This document shows, piece after piece, positions 1 to 8,467 of a DNA stretch of 64,000 nt. The DNA lies in the NCBI GenBank assembly GCA_028875575.1, contig JAPPDF010000055.1, forward strand, positions 20,106 to 84,105, given 5' to 3'. Each line of letters opens with the position of its first letter. The stretch's first letter is position 1. Below the pieces are notes generated by a model. It was given only the letters and a program-made list of their open reading frames with translations, had not been told where the DNA came from and did not search any database. Source of the DNA: Acidobacteriota bacterium. Lineage in GTDB: Bacteria; Acidobacteriota; Terriglobia; Versatilivoradales; Versatilivoraceae. A program made the translations under genes and the position numbers.

Positions 1-1510
1 GGGCGGTCGTCAACTCGGTGTTGAAGGTGTGGCTGTGGTCCTGGATGGCTACTCGACGGAAACGTTCCTTCAGTTCGGCAACATCGGACCGGGCCTCTTC
101 CAGCAGAGCCCCCGTTCGGTAAATTCCGGCGCTCTTTTCCATGGTGGCCTGCATTTCGCTGCGAAGGCCCGCAATGGACTCGCTGCCGTCGCTCTTGTGG
201 AGAAACTCTCGTTCCAGGCGCTTTTTCTCATCGGCTGCCTGAGCCTCGATGCCGGCGCTCACCGGCTTGTCCTGCAAGGCGTGTTCGGCCGCAGCCTGTC
301 CCGCCCGGGCGCCGAAAACCAGAAGCTCGGTCAAGGAATTGGAGCCCAGTCGGTTGGCGCCGTTGATACTTACACAAGCCACTTCGCCGGCAGCGAACAG
401 CCCCTCCAGGGGCGTGGCTCCCTGGATGTCGGTGTGGACGCCGCCCATCATGTAGTGGACCACCGGTCGGACCGGTATCAACTGGCTCACCGGGTCGATG
501 TTCTCGTACTTGAGGCAAAGTTCGCGAACAAAGGGCAACTTGGTGTCGATGATCTTCTTGCCCAGGTGGGTGAGGTCGAGATGGACATAGGGTCCATAGG
601 GCCCCTCGAGCGTCCGGCCCTTGTCCAACTCCTTCATGAAGGCTTGCGACAAGCGGTCTCGAGGGCCCAGCTCCATGGACCGCAGTACCGGCTTGGGCTG
701 AGGCGTCCCCAGATCGTAGTCCTGCAGGTAGCGGTATCCATCCTTGTTGAGCAGGAACCCGCCTTCGGCCCGGGAGGCTTCGGTGATCAGAATCCCGGTG
801 AAGGGGAGTCCGGTGGGATGGTACTGCACGAACTCCATGTCCTTCAGGGGCACTCCCGCACGGTAGGCAAGCGACATGCCGTCACCGTTCTTGATGTTGG
901 CATTGGTGGTGAAAGGGAACACCTTTCCGCAACCGCCGGTACAGAGGATGACGGATTTGGCGGTAATGGCCTGGATCCTGCCCGTCATCAGCTCGATAGC
1001 CACCACGCCCTGCACGCGGCCGTCCTCCACCAGAAGCCTGGTGACGAACCATTCGTCGTAACGAGTGATGGATCCGTATTTGAGAGAGGTCTGAAAGAGC
1101 GCGTGGAGCATGTGGAAGCCGGTCTTGTCGGCGGCGAACCAGGTACGCTCCTTCTTCATTCCGCCGAAGGGACGAACGGCCACGGTTCCGTCAGGTTCAC
1201 GGCTCCAGGGGCAACCCCAATGCTCCAGTTGAAGCATTTCACGGGGAGCCTCGTTGACGAAGAGTTCCACGGCATCCTGGTCGCACATCCAGTCTCCACC
1301 GGAGATGGTGTCATAGGCGTGTTCGTCCAGGCTGTCGCCCTCCTTGATGACGGCTGCAGCTCCGCCTTCCGCCGACACGGTGTGGCTCCTCATGGGATAG
1401 ACCTTGGAGACCACGGCTACGCTCAGATTGGGGTCAACCTCGGAAACGGCAATGGCGGCTCTCAGGCCTGCTCCTCCACCACCCACCAACAGAACGTCAT
1501 GGGAAGGCAT
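1..1510 (-). CDS. sdhA: Succinate dehydrogenase / fumarate reductase flavoprotein subunit (3' end cut by window edge)
   Basis: This is the FAD-binding catalytic subunit of complex II, which interconverts succinate and fumarate at the cytoplasmic membrane. About 503 codons are visible and the frame runs off the window, so the C-terminus is missing. The N-terminus has a dinucleotide-binding GGGGAG at residues 10-15. The SDH/FRD signature [10 protein letters not shown] at residues 41-50 places the covalent FAD attachment at His43. An HPTG motif lies near residue 231 and a Gly-rich segment (MMGG...[13 protein letters not shown]) is C-terminal. The ATG at 1510 has no clear Shine-Dalgarno. GTG at 1528 is an in-frame alternative that would add six residues. 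No sdhC/sdhD precedes it, because the upstream 840 bp are non-coding; sdhB would be expected just outside the window. The identity is secure. Confidence 0.95.
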   Translation of the reverse strand, partial: MPSHDVLLVGGGGAGLRAAIAVSEVDPNLSVAVVSKVYPMRSHTVSAEGGAAAVIKEGDSLDEHAYDTISGGDWMCDQDAVELFVNEAPREMLQLEHWGCPWSREPDGTVAVRPFGGMKKERTWFAADKTGFHMLHALFQTSLKYGSITRYDEWFVTRLLVEDGRVQGVVAIELMTGRIQAITAKSVILCTGGCGKVFPFTTNANIKNGDGMSLAYRAGVPLKDMEFVQYHPTGLPFTGILITEASRAEGGFLLNKDGYRYLQDYDLGTPQPKPVLRSMELGPRDRLSQAFMKELDKGRTLEGPYGPYVHLDLTHLGKKIIDTKLPFVRELCLKYENIDPVSQLIPVRPVVHYMMGGVHTDIQGATPLEGLFAAGEVACVSINGANRLGSNSLTELLVFGARAGQAAAEHALQDKPVSAGIEAQAADEKKRLEREFLHKSDGSESIAGLRSEMQATMEKSAGIYRTGALLEEARSDVAELKERFRRVAIQDHSHTFNTELTTA

Positions 1511-2024
1511 TTCTGTCAAGGGAATCACCCTGGTGCCTGGTCGGGAGACCGGACACACGGTTCGATTGAGGCAGCGGAATCACTCGCCGGTGGTGCCCAA
1601 GCCCTTGCCGGCTGTGCTGCCTTAAGCCATTCAACCTGCATTGCTCTCCGGGGGGTTGAACTCGCAGGGTGCGTTTCTGGCGTCGCTGGGCAAAGGAAGT
1701 ACGATCCGGAGCGACTCGACTGATCCACTGCTTTCCGGCTGTGCCAAGTGCGGGCCGGGACTCGGTCAGTATTCCTGCAGGCGTCTCGACCGCCTGAAGC
1801 GGATTGTGTTAGGACCTGGCAGGATGGTTGGGACGTCGCAGTACGCACCGTCCGGGGACAACGGTGCAGAGATTACCTTAACCCTTCCCGCGGAATCAAG
1901 AGCGGATTTGGGGAGAGAGAACGGCAGTGGCAAGTGAAGGAGAGTACCGAAGTCAAGTGGCCTGCCTTGACAGGTTTCGGAGACCGGAGGGAGCACGCCG
2001 CCGTGTGAATAACTTCGATTATTT

Positions 2025-2257
2025 ACATCGATGCACAGGATGCACAGGATAAACAGGATGAGAAGCTGCTGCGAGGTAGCTGAACCACTCGCTGATCGGG
2101 TGCGACCTGGTGAAAACTGCTTTCTAACCACAAAAAGCACAAAAGGCACAAATTGTGTTTTTGTGCCCTTTGTGGCCATTCCCGGTAAACGTCTCGCTGC
2201 CGAATTCTGCAAAAGGCTCAACAAATAATCCTGTTAATCCTGTGCATCGATGTTAAT
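2025..2257. repeat. Inverted pair of CATCGATGCACAGGAT-type arms (element B, copy 1)
   Basis: The left arm (2025-2060) holds ACATCGATGCACAGGAT followed by further CACAGGAT/AACAGGAT units. The right arm (2227-2257) is its complement, ATCCTGTGCATCGATGT, preceded by a further ATCCTGTTA unit. The arms are about 170 bp apart and enclose repeat C copy 1. A second pair with the same arm sequence lies at 28489-28647. Confidence 0.8.
2127..2218. repeat. 92-bp intergenic repeat C, copy 1
   Basis: It begins ACCACAAAAAGCACAAAA and ends CTGCAAAAGGCT. Its first half is self-complementary: CACAAAAGGCACAA pairs with TTGTGCCCTTTGTGG across a short AT-rich centre. It matches 2955-3046 in the same orientation with about seven differences over 92 bp. 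The two copies bracket the nucleoside deoxyribosyltransferase gene. Confidence 0.85.
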
Positions 2258-2305
2258 CAGGAATCCAATCTTCCTCGACGCGGAGAGCCGGAGCGGGGAG
2301 CATCA

Positions 2306-2346
2306 TTTCGTGACATTCGTGCCCCTTGGTGGATAACTCTTTTTCC
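2306..2346. repeat. CTTCGTG-type element A, copy 1 (one arm)
   Basis: It contains TTCGTGACATTCGTG and then CCTTGGTGGATAACTCTTTT. The terminal GGTGGATAACTCTTTT is nearly identical to the ends of the elements at 20557-20730 and 40322-40530 (CGTGGATAACTCTTTT). Read on the minus strand, this arm followed by element B copy 1 is collinear with 28364-28520. Confidence 0.75.
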
Positions 2347-2352
2347 CGCCGG

Positions 2353-2817
2353 CTAGCCCTTGCTCAACCACCGGGCCAGCGCCTTTTGCGTATCTGCCAG
2401 TTCCTCGATTGAGGTGTACCAACTGGCTTCCCAACCGTTTTCAGGGAGACCGGTGAACACCATCAGGTTGAGGGGATAGCCCTCGCTGTCGCTGCAGCGC
2501 CGGAAATCGTCCCGGAAGAGGAACACCGGCTTTCCCCAGGCGATGGCCATGCCCAGCTCAACCATCACGCCCTCGTCCGGGGGGCAGCCATTGACGACTG
2601 CAAACAACCCATCCGCCTCCCGCACGTCGCGAAGGTCGGCTTGACCGATCCGATAAGCCCAGTCCGGAGTGGTCCGGTCGATCTGGTTGTTCCGGGCAAA
2701 GGGCTCCCAGACCTCGGCGCCCATCGATTCGAGGGCCGCCACCAGATCCTGCAGCGGTCCCCGGCTCTGTTGCGCCGAGAAGCCGTAGGGATTGGCCAGA
2801 TAGAGGGTCTTGCTCAT
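2353..2817 (-). CDS. Nucleoside 2-deoxyribosyltransferase family protein
   Basis: The family (EC 2.4.2.6 type) cleaves or exchanges the N-glycosidic bond of deoxyribonucleosides and works in purine/pyrimidine salvage. The length (154 aa) is normal for it. The opening strand LYLANPYGFS, a central DGLFAVVNG acidic strand and PPDEGVMVELG, which carries the expected catalytic Glu, are all present, followed by GKPVFLFRDDFR. There is no signal peptide, so it should be cytoplasmic. AGGGAAA lies upstream of the ATG. It stands alone between two direct copies of a 92-bp repeat, which suggests an acquired or mobile gene. Substrate specificity (purine against pyrimidine, deoxyribose against another sugar) cannot be read from the sequence. 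Confidence 0.85.
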   Translation of the reverse strand: MSKTLYLANPYGFSAQQSRGPLQDLVAALESMGAEVWEPFARNNQIDRTTPDWAYRIGQADLRDVREADGLFAVVNGCPPDEGVMVELGMAIAWGKPVFLFRDDFRRCSDSEGYPLNLMVFTGLPENGWEASWYTSIEELADTQKALARWLSKG

Positions 2818-2954
2818 TTTGGTGTTTCCCTGGTGGATATCTTTTTACCCGTGGGCCTTTTGCAAATTTCGCGGCGCGGCTGGTCATTTTGCCGGCAAAC
2901 CTGAGGTTCTACCGTTTTCAATATTGGGTGCGACTCGATGATCAATTCTGTCCG

Positions 2955-3046
2955 ACCACAAAAAGCACAAAAGTCACAAATTGTGTTTTTGTGCCCTTTG
3001 TGGCCATTCCCGGCAAGCGTCCCGCTGCTGAATTTTGCAAAAGGCT
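2955..3046. repeat. 92-bp intergenic repeat C, copy 2
   Basis: This is the direct-orientation copy of 2127-2218. Its right end (GAATTTTGCAAAAGG) also has an inverted partner at about 2862-2882 (CCTTTTGCAAATTTCG), so this copy is itself the right half of a larger inverted structure beginning just upstream of the deoxyribosyltransferase start. It lies 3' of the hydrolase gene that ends at 3051. Confidence 0.85.
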
Positions 3047-3050
3047 CCCT

Positions 3051-3923
3051 TTATTGCTTGTAGGTTTGAGGCACAGCCTCGCCATTGGGTCCGCTGTCCG
3101 ACACTTCATTCAGGAAGTCGTCGATCTTCTTCCAGTAGGATTGCCCCCCTACGCCCGACACATCGTTGTGGGCGGCGCCGGGAACCATCAGCCACTCTTT
3201 GGGCTCCGGGGCCGCTTCAAAGAGCGCCCAGCCCAGCGGGAGGGGGACGGTCCTGTCCCGGTCGCCGTGAATGGCCAGCAACGGGCAGCTCAGTCCCTTG
3301 ATCTTGGGCAGTGAATCGAAAGGGTCCTTCATCAACAGGCCCACGGGCAGAAGGGGGTACCTGTGTTGGCCGACATCCGCCGCCGAGGAGAAACCCGATT
3401 GAATGATGAGTCCGGCAGGCGGGGCTCGGGTCGCCATCTCCACCGCCACTCCGGACCCCAGTGATTCTCCAAGGTAAGCCAGTTTCCGACCCGGGTCTCT
3501 GGCGAGCCAGTCCAGGGCCGCCTGGGCGTCCCGGTAGAGATTCCTCTCGGTGGGAGTTCCGGGGTTGCCCCCGTACCCCCGGTATTCCAGGAGGAAGAGG
3601 CCGTAGCCCAGGCGGTGAAAGTCTCGCGCCCACTCGAGGCGATCCGCGCGGTTGCCGCCATTGCCACTGAAATAGACCAGGGTGAGCGGCCGGTCTCCCG
3701 GCCAGTACCAACTCAGCAACCGGATTCCGTCCTCTGTTTCCAGCTCGATCTCCTGGAGTCCTCGAAATGCCTGTCCCTGTGGCAGGGGAACCGGATCCGC
3801 GTTAGGGAAGTATTGGAGTTTCCTCTGGAACAGGTAGACGCTTCCGACCAGGACCACATAGATTACCAACAGGCCTTTCAGCAGCGGCCAGAGGAAGGAG
3901 AGGTCGGGTTGGGATGTCGCCAT
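3051..3923 (-). CDS. Membrane-anchored alpha/beta hydrolase (BEM46/YtmA-like)
   Basis: This serine hydrolase has 290 aa. One N-terminal membrane segment (about residues 13-33, LLKGLLVIYVVLVGSVYLF) should anchor the catalytic domain outside the cytoplasm. The fold shows FSGNGGN near the oxyanion region, the nucleophile elbow GESLGSG, the acid in HGDRDRTVP and the base in GAAHNDV. The open frame continues far upstream, but that part is antisense to the S9 gene's reading frame. ATG at 3923 is chosen because it overlaps the stop of the upstream peptidase gene (TGATG), indicating translational coupling. The substrate is unknown; relatives include acyl-hydrolases and thioesterases of lipid or peptide substrates. 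Confidence 0.88.
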   Translation of the reverse strand: MATSQPDLSFLWPLLKGLLVIYVVLVGSVYLFQRKLQYFPNADPVPLPQGQAFRGLQEIELETEDGIRLLSWYWPGDRPLTLVYFSGNGGNRADRLEWARDFHRLGYGLFLLEYRGYGGNPGTPTERNLYRDAQAALDWLARDPGRKLAYLGESLGSGVAVEMATRAPPAGLIIQSGFSSAADVGQHRYPLLPVGLLMKDPFDSLPKIKGLSCPLLAIHGDRDRTVPLPLGWALFEAAPEPKEWLMVPGAAHNDVSGVGGQSYWKKIDDFLNEVSDSGPNGEAVPQTYKQ

Positions 3924-6133
3924 CAGTTCTTTCCGGTCCGGGAGGAGTCCGTTGCCTCCAAATCGGACAGGTCCATTCTCAGGGTGTGGACCAGGAAGCC
4001 CCACTGATCGGCCACTTCCTCGATGACCTTGCTGGTGGGCTTGCCGGCTCCGTGGCCCGCCTGGGTCTCGATGCGGATGAGCACCGGTGCGTCGCCCGCC
4101 TGGGCGTCCTGCAGGGCGGCGGCGAACTTGTAGCTGTGGGCAGGAACCACCCGGTCGTCGTGGTCGGCGGTGGTGACGAGGGTGGGCGGGTAGCGGGTGC
4201 CGTGCCGAAGGTTGTGAAGCGGGGAGTAGGCCAGCAGCGCCTTGAACTGACTTGGATCCTCCGAGGACCCGTAGTCCGAAACCCAGGCCCATCCGATGGT
4301 GAATTTTTGGAAACGCAGCATGTCCAGAACCCCAACTCCCGGTAGAGCCGCACCGAACAGTTCCGGCCGCTGGGTCATGACGGCTCCCACCAGCAGCCCT
4401 CCATTGCTGCGCCCGCCGATGGCCAATTGGGAAGGACGGGTGTATCCGTGCCGTATCAGCCATTCGGCGGCAGCAATGAAGTCATCGAACACGTTCTGCT
4501 TGTTTTCCTTGGTCCCGGCCTGGTGCCACTCCTCTCCGTACTCGCCTCCTCCTCTGAGATTGGGGACGGCCAACACGCCCCCCAGCTCCAGCCAGACAAG
4601 ATTGGAGACGGAGAAGTAGGGGGTCAGGGAAATGTTGAAGCCCCCGTAGCCGTACAGGAAGGTCGGGTGCGTCCGCTCCCTTGAGAGATCCTTGCGGTGA
4701 GTCAAAAACATCGGGATTCGGGTCCCGTCCTTGCTTCGATAGAAGACCTGCCGGGTCTCATAGACCCGGGCGTCGAAATCGACGCTCGGCTCCCGGAACA
4801 GCCGGCGATTACCCGATTCGAGGTCCTGGTGGAAAATAGTCAGAGGAGTGGTGAAACCGGCAAAACCGAAGAAAGTCTCCGAGTCGTCTTTCTTGCCGTC
4901 GAAGCCGGTGACGGTGCCGAGGCCGGGAAGGTCAATGGTGCCGGCGGACTGTCCCTCGAGCCCAAAGAGCCGCACCAGGGAGTAGGCGTCCTTGAGGTAG
5001 GTGGCAATGAACCGATGGTTGATCAGGCTCACCTGTTCCAGCGTTTCGGCCATCTCGGGGATGACCTCCCGCCAGTTCGACCGCCCCGGCCTTAGGATAT
5101 CCACCGCAATCACTCGTCCACGTGGAGCCTCCAGGTCGGTACTGAACCAGAAAAGGGAACCGTCGTTGTTGATGAACCTGTAGGAAGCGTCGAAATCATC
5201 CAGCAGGGGAACGACCTTCGAGGCCGCGTCCTCGAGGGACCGGATGTAGACACGATTTCGCCTGTCGGTCCCCTTCCAAACGTGAATAACCAGATACTTC
5301 CCGTCTTCGGTGACCACGGGGCTGAAGCCCCATTCCTTCTGGTCGGGGCGCTCATAAACCAGCACATCCTCCGACTGAGGCGTGCCGATCCGGTGGTAGT
5401 AGAGTTTCTGGTGGTAGTGGGTGTCCGCCGGTCCGGGAGTTCCCTTGGGTTCGTCGTAGCGGCTGTAGTAGAATCCCCGGTTGTCGCGGTCCCATGAGGC
5501 TCCGGAGAACTTGATCCAGCGCAGTTTCTCCTTCAAGTCCTTGCCTGTCGAGACCTCTCGAATCTTCCATTCCATCCAATCCGAACCGGAGGTTGAGAGA
5601 CCGTAGGCCATGAAACGGCCATCAGGACTGATGGAGTAGTTGGCCAGGGCGATGGTCCCTTGATCGGAAAGCCGGTTGGGGTCCAGCAGCACACGCGGCT
5701 TCCCGGTCAGGCTGGCCAGCGTATAGAGTACGCTTTGGTTCTGCAGACCGTCGTTTTTTCGGTAGAAGTAGCGGCCGCCCTCCTTATGAGGCACGCTGTA
5801 GCGTTCGTAGTTCCACAGCCGCTCCAGCGTTCTCCTGATTGGCGCCCGCTGGGATATCTTGCCGAGGTATCGGAACGTCAGCGCATTCTGGGCCTGAATC
5901 CAGGAACGGGTCTCTTCCGAATCCGGGGTTTCGAGCCAGCGATAGGGGTCCGGGACATCGATGCCGTGGTAACGGTCAACCTGGTCGGCTTTTCGGGTCT
6001 TGGGATAGGCAAGCGGGCGATCTTCGGGCCAGGCGCCCAAGGCGTGGACCCGTGGCTGCATGATCGCCGCCGCCAACCATCCCAGGGAGAGTGCCGCCAT
6101 CAAGACAACCAGGAGGGCAAGCAAGCGTTTCAT
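3923..6133 (-). CDS. Prolyl oligopeptidase family serine peptidase (S9A), exported
   Basis: It hydrolyses small proline-containing peptides. The 736-aa protein starts at ATG 6133 (MKRLLALLVVLMAALSLGW), giving a signal peptide or anchor; a start 31 codons further upstream would put a charged stretch before it and is less likely. The N-terminal beta-propeller follows VPDPYRWLE, a hallmark of S9A. The C-terminal hydrolase domain carries GGRSNGG (nucleophile Ser), TTADHDDRVVP (Asp) and AGHGAGKP (His). YGYGGFN and NLRGGGEYGEEWH are further family signatures. It forms a two-gene unit with the downstream alpha/beta hydrolase. Combined with M16, M19 and M20 enzymes elsewhere in the window, it points to peptide scavenging in the periplasm. 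Confidence 0.95.
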   Translation of the reverse strand: MKRLLALLVVLMAALSLGWLAAAIMQPRVHALGAWPEDRPLAYPKTRKADQVDRYHGIDVPDPYRWLETPDSEETRSWIQAQNALTFRYLGKISQRAPIRRTLERLWNYERYSVPHKEGGRYFYRKNDGLQNQSVLYTLASLTGKPRVLLDPNRLSDQGTIALANYSISPDGRFMAYGLSTSGSDWMEWKIREVSTGKDLKEKLRWIKFSGASWDRDNRGFYYSRYDEPKGTPGPADTHYHQKLYYHRIGTPQSEDVLVYERPDQKEWGFSPVVTEDGKYLVIHVWKGTDRRNRVYIRSLEDAASKVVPLLDDFDASYRFINNDGSLFWFSTDLEAPRGRVIAVDILRPGRSNWREVIPEMAETLEQVSLINHRFIATYLKDAYSLVRLFGLEGQSAGTIDLPGLGTVTGFDGKKDDSETFFGFAGFTTPLTIFHQDLESGNRRLFREPSVDFDARVYETRQVFYRSKDGTRIPMFLTHRKDLSRERTHPTFLYGYGGFNISLTPYFSVSNLVWLELGGVLAVPNLRGGGEYGEEWHQAGTKENKQNVFDDFIAAAEWLIRHGYTRPSQLAIGGRSNGGLLVGAVMTQRPELFGAALPGVGVLDMLRFQKFTIGWAWVSDYGSSEDPSQFKALLAYSPLHNLRHGTRYPPTLVTTADHDDRVVPAHSYKFAAALQDAQAGDAPVLIRIETQAGHGAGKPTSKVIEEVADQWGFLVHTLRMDLSDLEATDSSRTGKN

Positions 6134-6498
6134 GGGAATTCCGGTTTTGGGAAACGGCGCGGTCCGTTTCGTTCCTTCGGGTTCGGGCTTGCGGACAGGG
6201 TCCCCGCGCCTTCGACTAAAATACAACAGGGTCGGTTAGAGGGCAATGGCCGCTCAAATCGCTGAAGTGGAGAGTGGAGAGTGAAGAGTGGTCAGCCGAG
6301 GGCTTCGGGAGCGGGCAAATGCCTGATGAACTGACCGAGCTTATGGGAAGGACGGCGCCGACACCGACAAGACGCATTGCGTGTCGATTAAATAACTATC
6401 CACTAACCACTGACCACTATTCACTTTTTGCCTAGGCGCGCCGCCGTCCCATACGACGAGGCGGCTCATACGGGGCGAAACATGGGTATCCCAGACAA
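6134..6498. other. 365-bp divergent intergenic region between the S9 peptidase and the ABC ATPase
   Basis: There is no gene here. It separates divergently transcribed genes and must carry both promoters, but I cannot place either with confidence. It holds the inverted element at 6281-6424. Confidence 0.6.
6281..6424. repeat. Distant inverted repeat of GTGGTCAG-type arms (element E)
   Basis: The left arm GTGAAGAGTGGTCAG (6281-6295) is complementary at 14 of 15 positions to the right arm CTGACCACTATTCAC (6410-6424). The left arm is preceded by further GTGGAGA units (about 6267-6280), and the right arm by CCACTAACCACT. The loop is 114 bp. The design (short purine-rich tandem motif and a distant complement) is the same as in elements A and B, but the sequence differs. 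Confidence 0.75.
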
Positions 6499-7260
6499 GT
6501 GTCATCGGTGATTCTGGCTGTCGACAACCTGTGCAAGAAATATGGAGACCTGGTCGCCGTCGATCGGGTCAGCTTCTCGGTTCGCCGCCAGGAAATCTTC
6601 GGCATCCTCGGCCCCAACGGCGCCGGAAAGACCTCAACTCTGGAAATGATCGAAACGCTGAGGCCCATCGATGCCGGGACGGTCATTCTGGATGGGCTGG
6701 ACGTCCGCGGTCACCCCCGGCAGGTTCAACAGCGGATAGGTGTTCAGCTCCAGTCGGCTTCCTTTTTCGAGAAGCTCAATCTGAGGGAGTTGCTGCTGTT
6801 GTTGGGAGAACTTTACGGCCGGTCGGTGGATCCCGTGCGACTGTTGGGCGAGGTGGAATTGCAGGATCGCGCCAAGGCTCAGGTGGAGCAGCTCTCGGGG
6901 GGGCAAAAGCAGCGTTTCTCGGTAGCCGCGGCCCTGGTGAACGATCCGCTGCTGGTGTTTCTGGATGAGCCTACCACCGGACTGGACCCTCAGGCTCGAC
7001 GGCACCTCTGGGGCGTCATCCGCAGAATTCGCTCCGAGGGAAAAACGGTGGTCCTGACGACCCATTACATGGAAGAGGCCGAGGAGTTGTGCGATCGAGT
7101 GGCTATCATGGACCGAGGCAGGATCGTCGCCGACGCCCCTCCCCAAAAACTCATCGGCGATCTCTTGGCATCCGGGTTCAAGAAGGAAAGAGTGGAACGG
7201 TTGGCCAACCTGGAAGACGTGTTTCTCCACCTCACCGGCCACGCCTTGCAAGAGGAATAA
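6499..7260 (+). CDS. ABC-2 type exporter, ATP-binding subunit
   Basis: This is the cytoplasmic ATPase of a two-gene ABC exporter (ABCA/DrrA/CcmA-like). All motifs of a 253-aa nucleotide-binding domain are intact: Walker A GPNGAGKT at 38-45, the Q-loop around residue 83, signature LSGGQ at 132-136, Walker B LLVFLDE at 151-157 followed by the D-loop GLDP, and the switch His in TTHYMEEAE at about 189. The start is GTG at 6499; GTG 6508 is an alternative and neither has a strong Shine-Dalgarno. The permease follows 102 bp downstream. The substrate (drug, lipid or glycan) cannot be deduced, although the following glycosyltransferase suggests an envelope role. Confidence 0.93.
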   Translation: MSSVILAVDNLCKKYGDLVAVDRVSFSVRRQEIFGILGPNGAGKTSTLEMIETLRPIDAGTVILDGLDVRGHPRQVQQRIGVQLQSASFFEKLNLRELLLLLGELYGRSVDPVRLLGEVELQDRAKAQVEQLSGGQKQRFSVAAALVNDPLLVFLDEPTTGLDPQARRHLWGVIRRIRSEGKTVVLTTHYMEEAEELCDRVAIMDRGRIVADAPPQKLIGDLLASGFKKERVERLANLEDVFLHLTGHALQEE

Positions 7261-7362
7261 CCCGGAGATCTCGGTTGATTACCCATACCGAATAAAAATC
7301 GCAGGCGAAGGCTGGGACCCCGGTTAATCCCGGCTCACCTGGCATACCAACGGTGGCAAATC

Positions 7363-8430
7363 ATGCGGCTCCAGTGGAAATTGACGGTGGCTTCCCTGAA
7401 GATGTTCACACGACAGAAGGAAGCCATCATCTGGACCATGTTGCTGCCGCTCTTCATGATCTTTCTGTTCGGATTCGTGAGTTTCGAGAGTTTGGGAAAG
7501 ATTCGGATCGGAGTGGCAGGCGGGGAGGATGAGCCGGCCGGGCAGCTCGTCGGGAGGCTCGGGGAGGTCCGGACGGTTCAGGTCAGCCGCGGGGCGGAAA
7601 GCTCCGAGCTGGAACAGCTCATGGCCGGCAAGCGCCACCTGGTTCTAGTCATTCCCGAGGAGTTCGATGCCGCCAAGGGGAAAGAGCTGAGGGTCCTGGT
7701 CAATGACGGCACGCCCGAGGAATCCCAATTGGGACTGCTCATCCTGCGCAAGGTGCTGGACGATGAGACTTTCAGGATGCATACGGCGCCCGATCGAGTT
7801 CCAATGACCCTCCAATCGGTAGCCAGCCGCCGCTCCAGCTATATCGACTTCCTGCTTCCCGGGGTGCTGTCCCTGGCCATCATGCAGAGCGGTATTTTCG
7901 GGGTGGCCTTCGGATTCGTTGCGCTCCGAAAACGGGGGGTGCTTCGCCGCCTGTCGGTGACTCCCATGAGACCCCAGGAATTCATCGCGGCCCAGGTGAC
8001 CATGCGGCTGATAGTCTTGCTGGCGCAAACCGTTGTCCTGGTTGGGGTGGGGATTTTCTTCTTCGACCTGCAGTTCATGGGAAGTCTGCTGGATCTCTTC
8101 GCCGTGGGCCTGTTGGGCGGAGCCGTGTTCCTGGCCATCGGCTTTTTCCTGGCCGGTATCGCCAGGACCGAAGATCAGGTCGTCCCCCTGGCCAACGTGG
8201 TTTCGCTACCCATGATGCTCCTCTCGGGTGTGTTTTTCAGCCGCTCCAATCTGCCGGAGCCGGTGCGACTGGTTACCGATTTCTTCCCCCTGACTTACCT
8301 GGCAGACGGCATGCGAAGCATTGTGCTGGAAGGTTCGACTCTTCCGACTCTTTGGCTCCAGTTGGCCGGCCTGGGATTGTGGAGCATCGTTTCGGTCTGG
8401 GCGGCGGTGAAGGTTTTTCGCTGGGAGTAG
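7363..8430 (+). CDS. ABC-2 type exporter, permease subunit
   Basis: This 355-aa inner-membrane permease pairs with the ATPase at 6499. It has the ABC-2 architecture. One N-terminal membrane helix (about 23-46, AIIWTMLLPLFMIFLFGF) is followed by an extracytoplasmic soluble domain of about 130 residues and then five C-terminal helices beginning at about residue 160 (SYIDFLLPGVLSLAIM). VVSLPMMLLSGVFF and FFPLTYLADGMRS near the end are typical of the family. It overlaps nothing; the glycosyltransferase begins 37 bp after its stop, so the three genes probably share a transcript. Confidence 0.92.
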   Translation: MRLQWKLTVASLKMFTRQKEAIIWTMLLPLFMIFLFGFVSFESLGKIRIGVAGGEDEPAGQLVGRLGEVRTVQVSRGAESSELEQLMAGKRHLVLVIPEEFDAAKGKELRVLVNDGTPEESQLGLLILRKVLDDETFRMHTAPDRVPMTLQSVASRRSSYIDFLLPGVLSLAIMQSGIFGVAFGFVALRKRGVLRRLSVTPMRPQEFIAAQVTMRLIVLLAQTVVLVGVGIFFFDLQFMGSLLDLFAVGLLGGAVFLAIGFFLAGIARTEDQVVPLANVVSLPMMLLSGVFFSRSNLPEPVRLVTDFFPLTYLADGMRSIVLEGSTLPTLWLQLAGLGLWSIVSVWAAVKVFRWE

Positions 8431-8467
8431 CCTTGTCTCCCCAAGCCGAGGCCGCAATTCCCCCTTC

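Larger units (their letters stand above)
1511..2352. other. 842-bp non-coding region rich in intergenic repeats
   Basis: There is no credible gene here; the short open frames have no recognisable product and cross the repeat arms. The half next to sdhA must carry the sdhA promoter, but I see no convincing -35/-10 pair. The other half (2025-2346) is built from repeat elements that recur elsewhere in the window and are listed separately. Confidence 0.7.

Noticed and set aside
29..1723. 564-codon open frame on the plus strand
   Set aside because: It is antisense to sdhA; the minus-strand translation gives a complete FAD signature and family alignment, the plus-strand one nothing.
1766..2228. 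Short open frames over the repeats at 2.0-2.2 kb (both strands)
   Set aside because: Their peptides are translations of tandem repeat arms and have no ribosome sites or homology pattern.
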